Shown here one piece after another: positions 61,681 through 64,000 of a stretch of DNA of 64,000 nucleotides. The notes under the pieces are model-generated. The model was not told the DNA's origin, did not search any database, and saw only the letters and a program-made list of their open reading frames with translations. The DNA is from Gentiana macrophylla. Lineage: Eukaryota; Streptophyta; Magnoliopsida; Gentianales; Gentianaceae. Where the stretch lies: assembly GCA_026214975.1 (NCBI GenBank), contig CM047814.1, forward strand, positions 23,077,058 through 23,141,057, given 5' to 3'. Each line of letters opens with the position of its first letter. Position 1 is the stretch's first letter. A program made the position numbers and the translations under genes.

Positions 61681-64000
61681 AATGATCGAATTTGACTCAC
61701 TAAGTATTAAATATTTTGCGTTGACGTCGTTTCTAATAGAAATCTCCGAGCTAGGAAGGCAGGATTTCTCTCGCCAAATTTGAAGATTCTTCTCCTTCAA
61801 GCACCAAAATCCTCTTCTTCTTTGATTGATTTTTCTTCCAATCTCTTCATTTTTCTTGGTTTTTCACTTGATTAATTCCGTCACGGTAAAACGAAACAAT
61901 CTCCTAGCCCAATATATTGGAAAAGATCTTTCAAGCTATTTTCGTTGAAGGTTTGAAGTATTCAAATGTTGGAAATTCAATAAAAAGATTCAATCTCCTA
62001 AATTTCCGGACTTTTGCCAGAATTGTACACTTTCATGTTCATACGCGAAACGACTTCATCTTTTAGCTCAGTATCGGGAAATTTAGAAGTGACTTACCAG
62101 GTGTTCGACGGTTTGCGCCAAAGCGACTCACATGTAGTTTAATATTTAACGCGTACAAATTCCGTGACAAATAAAGTTGTTGTCAGTCATATGAGTTTTG
62201 GTGACAAATATACTAACGTCGCGACTTAAACCTTTAGCGTCGCTGCATAAGCAACAAACGTCGTGTTGAGAAGATTTTGCATCATTTAAACAAAAGAAAA
62301 TTTATAAACCCATACTTAGATGCAAAACTAACTCCTAACCGCCAAACACCGGGTAGTTGATAGTATAGCGAGATAAGTAAAGGGGTCGATCCACGAGGGG
62401 AATTGGGGACGTTGAATCTAATTTCATTAATCTTTCCAATTGTTACTACTAGTTATTACTAAATCTAAACTAAAGCGGAAGATAAACTGGACAGAGGATT
62501 TTTAGTCCAAAGCCAGGAAGGATAAAAACGATAAAAACGAAATAAAGCTACTAACTATGAAATAAATAAACGAAGATGATCATGGTGGATAAACAGTTGA
62601 ACAAACAAAATCATCCTATCCAACAAATCCTCTATCTCCTCTCTAAGATAATCTCATGATGATTAACTAAAGATGTGGTTCACCTCACAAAGGTATGAAT
62701 CCTACTTTCGTAGTAATTCGCCTATCAATCTCATCATCTTTCGATCTATAGAGATTAACGCATACAAAACGAGGTGTAAGATCTTTCAATCTAAAAACCT
62801 AGATAATCAACCTATCAACTTTCGTTATGTCAAGGTTAAAAATCACATCTTTTCTATGGTGATCTACGGTTTAACAAGACTCTCATCAAATTAAACATCA
62901 ACAAGCAACGATCTTTCGATATGCATTGCAATGACAAATAAACATAGAAAAGATACACCTTTAGATAAAGATCATACAAACAAACTTAGATTAAAGAATA
63001 GAAAAACTCGATGAAAAGGGTTCAAAAGCTTGAACATGCTCACTTTCAAAAATCAACAAAACAAAGAATAAAAAGAGAAGAAATTAAAGCATCTAATCTA
63101 ACCGGATCACCCGAGCACAAGGCTCGGGTGACCGCCTTAAAGCTCCTGAAAAGATCTGCGTCGCTCCGAGTGTTTTACGATGTAAAATGTCGAATAATCA
63201 ATCCTTAATGGGTTTGGGATCTGCTTTGGTATTTATAGGAAATCGATGGCGAGAGATCTTGAACTCCGCCAGAGTTTGAACTCCAGTTCGAGCATGTAGA
63301 ACGCCGATTCAATTCGAAACGCCGATTCAACTTGATTCTCGCTTGATTTACATACTCTTTGAATGCCTCTGAACGCCAGTTTCAAATGTTGAACGCCAGT
63401 TCAAACTCCAGAACGCCAGTTTGAGCTTTTGAACTCCAGTTCCGCCTGTGCTGAGCTAATCCGATGATTCTTATCCAATATCTCTTAACAACCCATCCTT
63501 ATCCTTTTGTAACAGACCTTATCTCTTGGATATTCTAGATGATTCATGACTTGTCCTCCTTGATCTTATCCTTTTGCCACTTGTCAATTCCAAACTTCAA
63601 CACTTGTGAGCTCCTAATTAATCAATGAATAACACCAAAATGTAATACAATTCCAAATTAATAATAAATCATCAATTAAGCACAAAATTCATTACATTTT
63701 GAAATTAACTCATTAAAAATATCATTTGCTCAATATTTAAATATAAAGCTTGATTTCTATGAAAATCATAAGAATATGGGGAAAATTGATATAAAATATA
63801 TCGTTAAAAATCGTATAATTTGACCCTGAACAACTCCCCCACACTTAAACTTTTGTTCGTCCCGAACAAAACAATACATAAGCATCGCTCGAGACAAATA
63901 AACATCTTAGCAAATATAAAACATATTCAATACTTTAGAGGTTCACCCAAGTGTGTGTATGCATAGCCATAATAAATTTCCACCCAATCCACACTTGAAA
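61681..64000. other. Repeat-rich right end, no intact gene
   Basis: Motifs such as GCGACTTAAACC and AGCGTCGCTGC (about 62220-62250) recall CACTA subterminal repeats. From about 62340 the text GGGGTCGATCCACGAGGGG and, near 63827, AACTCCCCCACACTTAAAC plus TTTTGTTCGTCCCGAAC match sequence styles often seen in plant LTR-element internal or untranslated regions. No LTR pair or polymerase frame is visible before the window ends. Confidence 0.35.
63260..63442. repeat. Short reiterations of GAACGCCAGTT-like motif
   Basis: GAACGCCAGTT, GAACTCCAGTT, GAACGCCGATT and AAACGCCGATT occur at least nine times in 180 bp, separated by TCAAA, TTGAG or similar linkers. The pattern is an irregular minisatellite with a unit of roughly 18-22 bp. 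Confidence 0.6.

Overview
This window reads as nuclear DNA of a flowering plant, most likely a eudicot. The evidence is many short-to-medium GT-AG introns, AT-rich non-coding DNA, plant-specific gene families (RD19 cysteine protease, CrRLK1L receptor kinase, a plastid-targeted unknown) and plant transposons (Ty1/copia, hAT, Stowaway-type MITEs, tRNA-derived SINEs). The species cannot be fixed from the sequence alone. No prokaryotic operon, CRISPR array, rRNA or functional tRNA gene was seen.

Six host genes could be rebuilt by following splice sites and reading frame. (1) 1924-12495 (+): an 11-exon gene for a 332-residue, probably plastid-targeted protein of unknown function; intron 2 holds a nearly complete 5.1-kb Ty1/copia element. 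(2) 16730-21871 (+): an 18-exon MCM4 replicative helicase gene with E2F sites in its promoter; five one-base indels break its frame although the rest is well preserved. (3) 22832-24691 (-): a 4-exon RD19-type papain-like protease. (4, 5) 29677-31365 and 37232-38518 (-): tandemly duplicated RBR (RING-IBR-RING) E3 ubiquitin ligases with a C-terminal membrane anchor. (6) 40730-50561 (-): a 20-exon RBM28/Nop4-like nucleolar RNA-binding protein whose RRM1-RRM2 linker has grown by exon duplication. A seventh gene, at 58483-61125 (-), is an intronless CrRLK1L (malectin-like) receptor kinase. An orphan NOP16 exon lies at the left end.

Between the genes the window is mostly mobile DNA. The copia element (3355-8490) has 300-bp LTRs differing at 3 sites. 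A degenerate hAT transposon (31629-34773) interrupts only one copy of the RBR tandem duplication and itself carries a hAT MITE with a perfect 8-bp target duplication; a relative of that MITE sits at 53601-53766, also with a perfect 8-bp duplication. A short LTR element without recognisable polymerase (55144-57860, minus strand) lies just 3' of the receptor kinase gene. Three SINE-like insertions, at least two Stowaway-like MITEs, several other short inverted-repeat elements and a pyrimidine-rich TACCC array (about 14.6-15.3 kb) fill other gaps.

The genes have separate housekeeping, stress and signalling roles and show no sign of working as one pathway. The main points of interest are the frameshifted MCM4, the cassette-exon expansion in the RBM28-like gene, the unequal history of the two RBR copies, four inferred GC-AG introns, and the unclassified LTR element.
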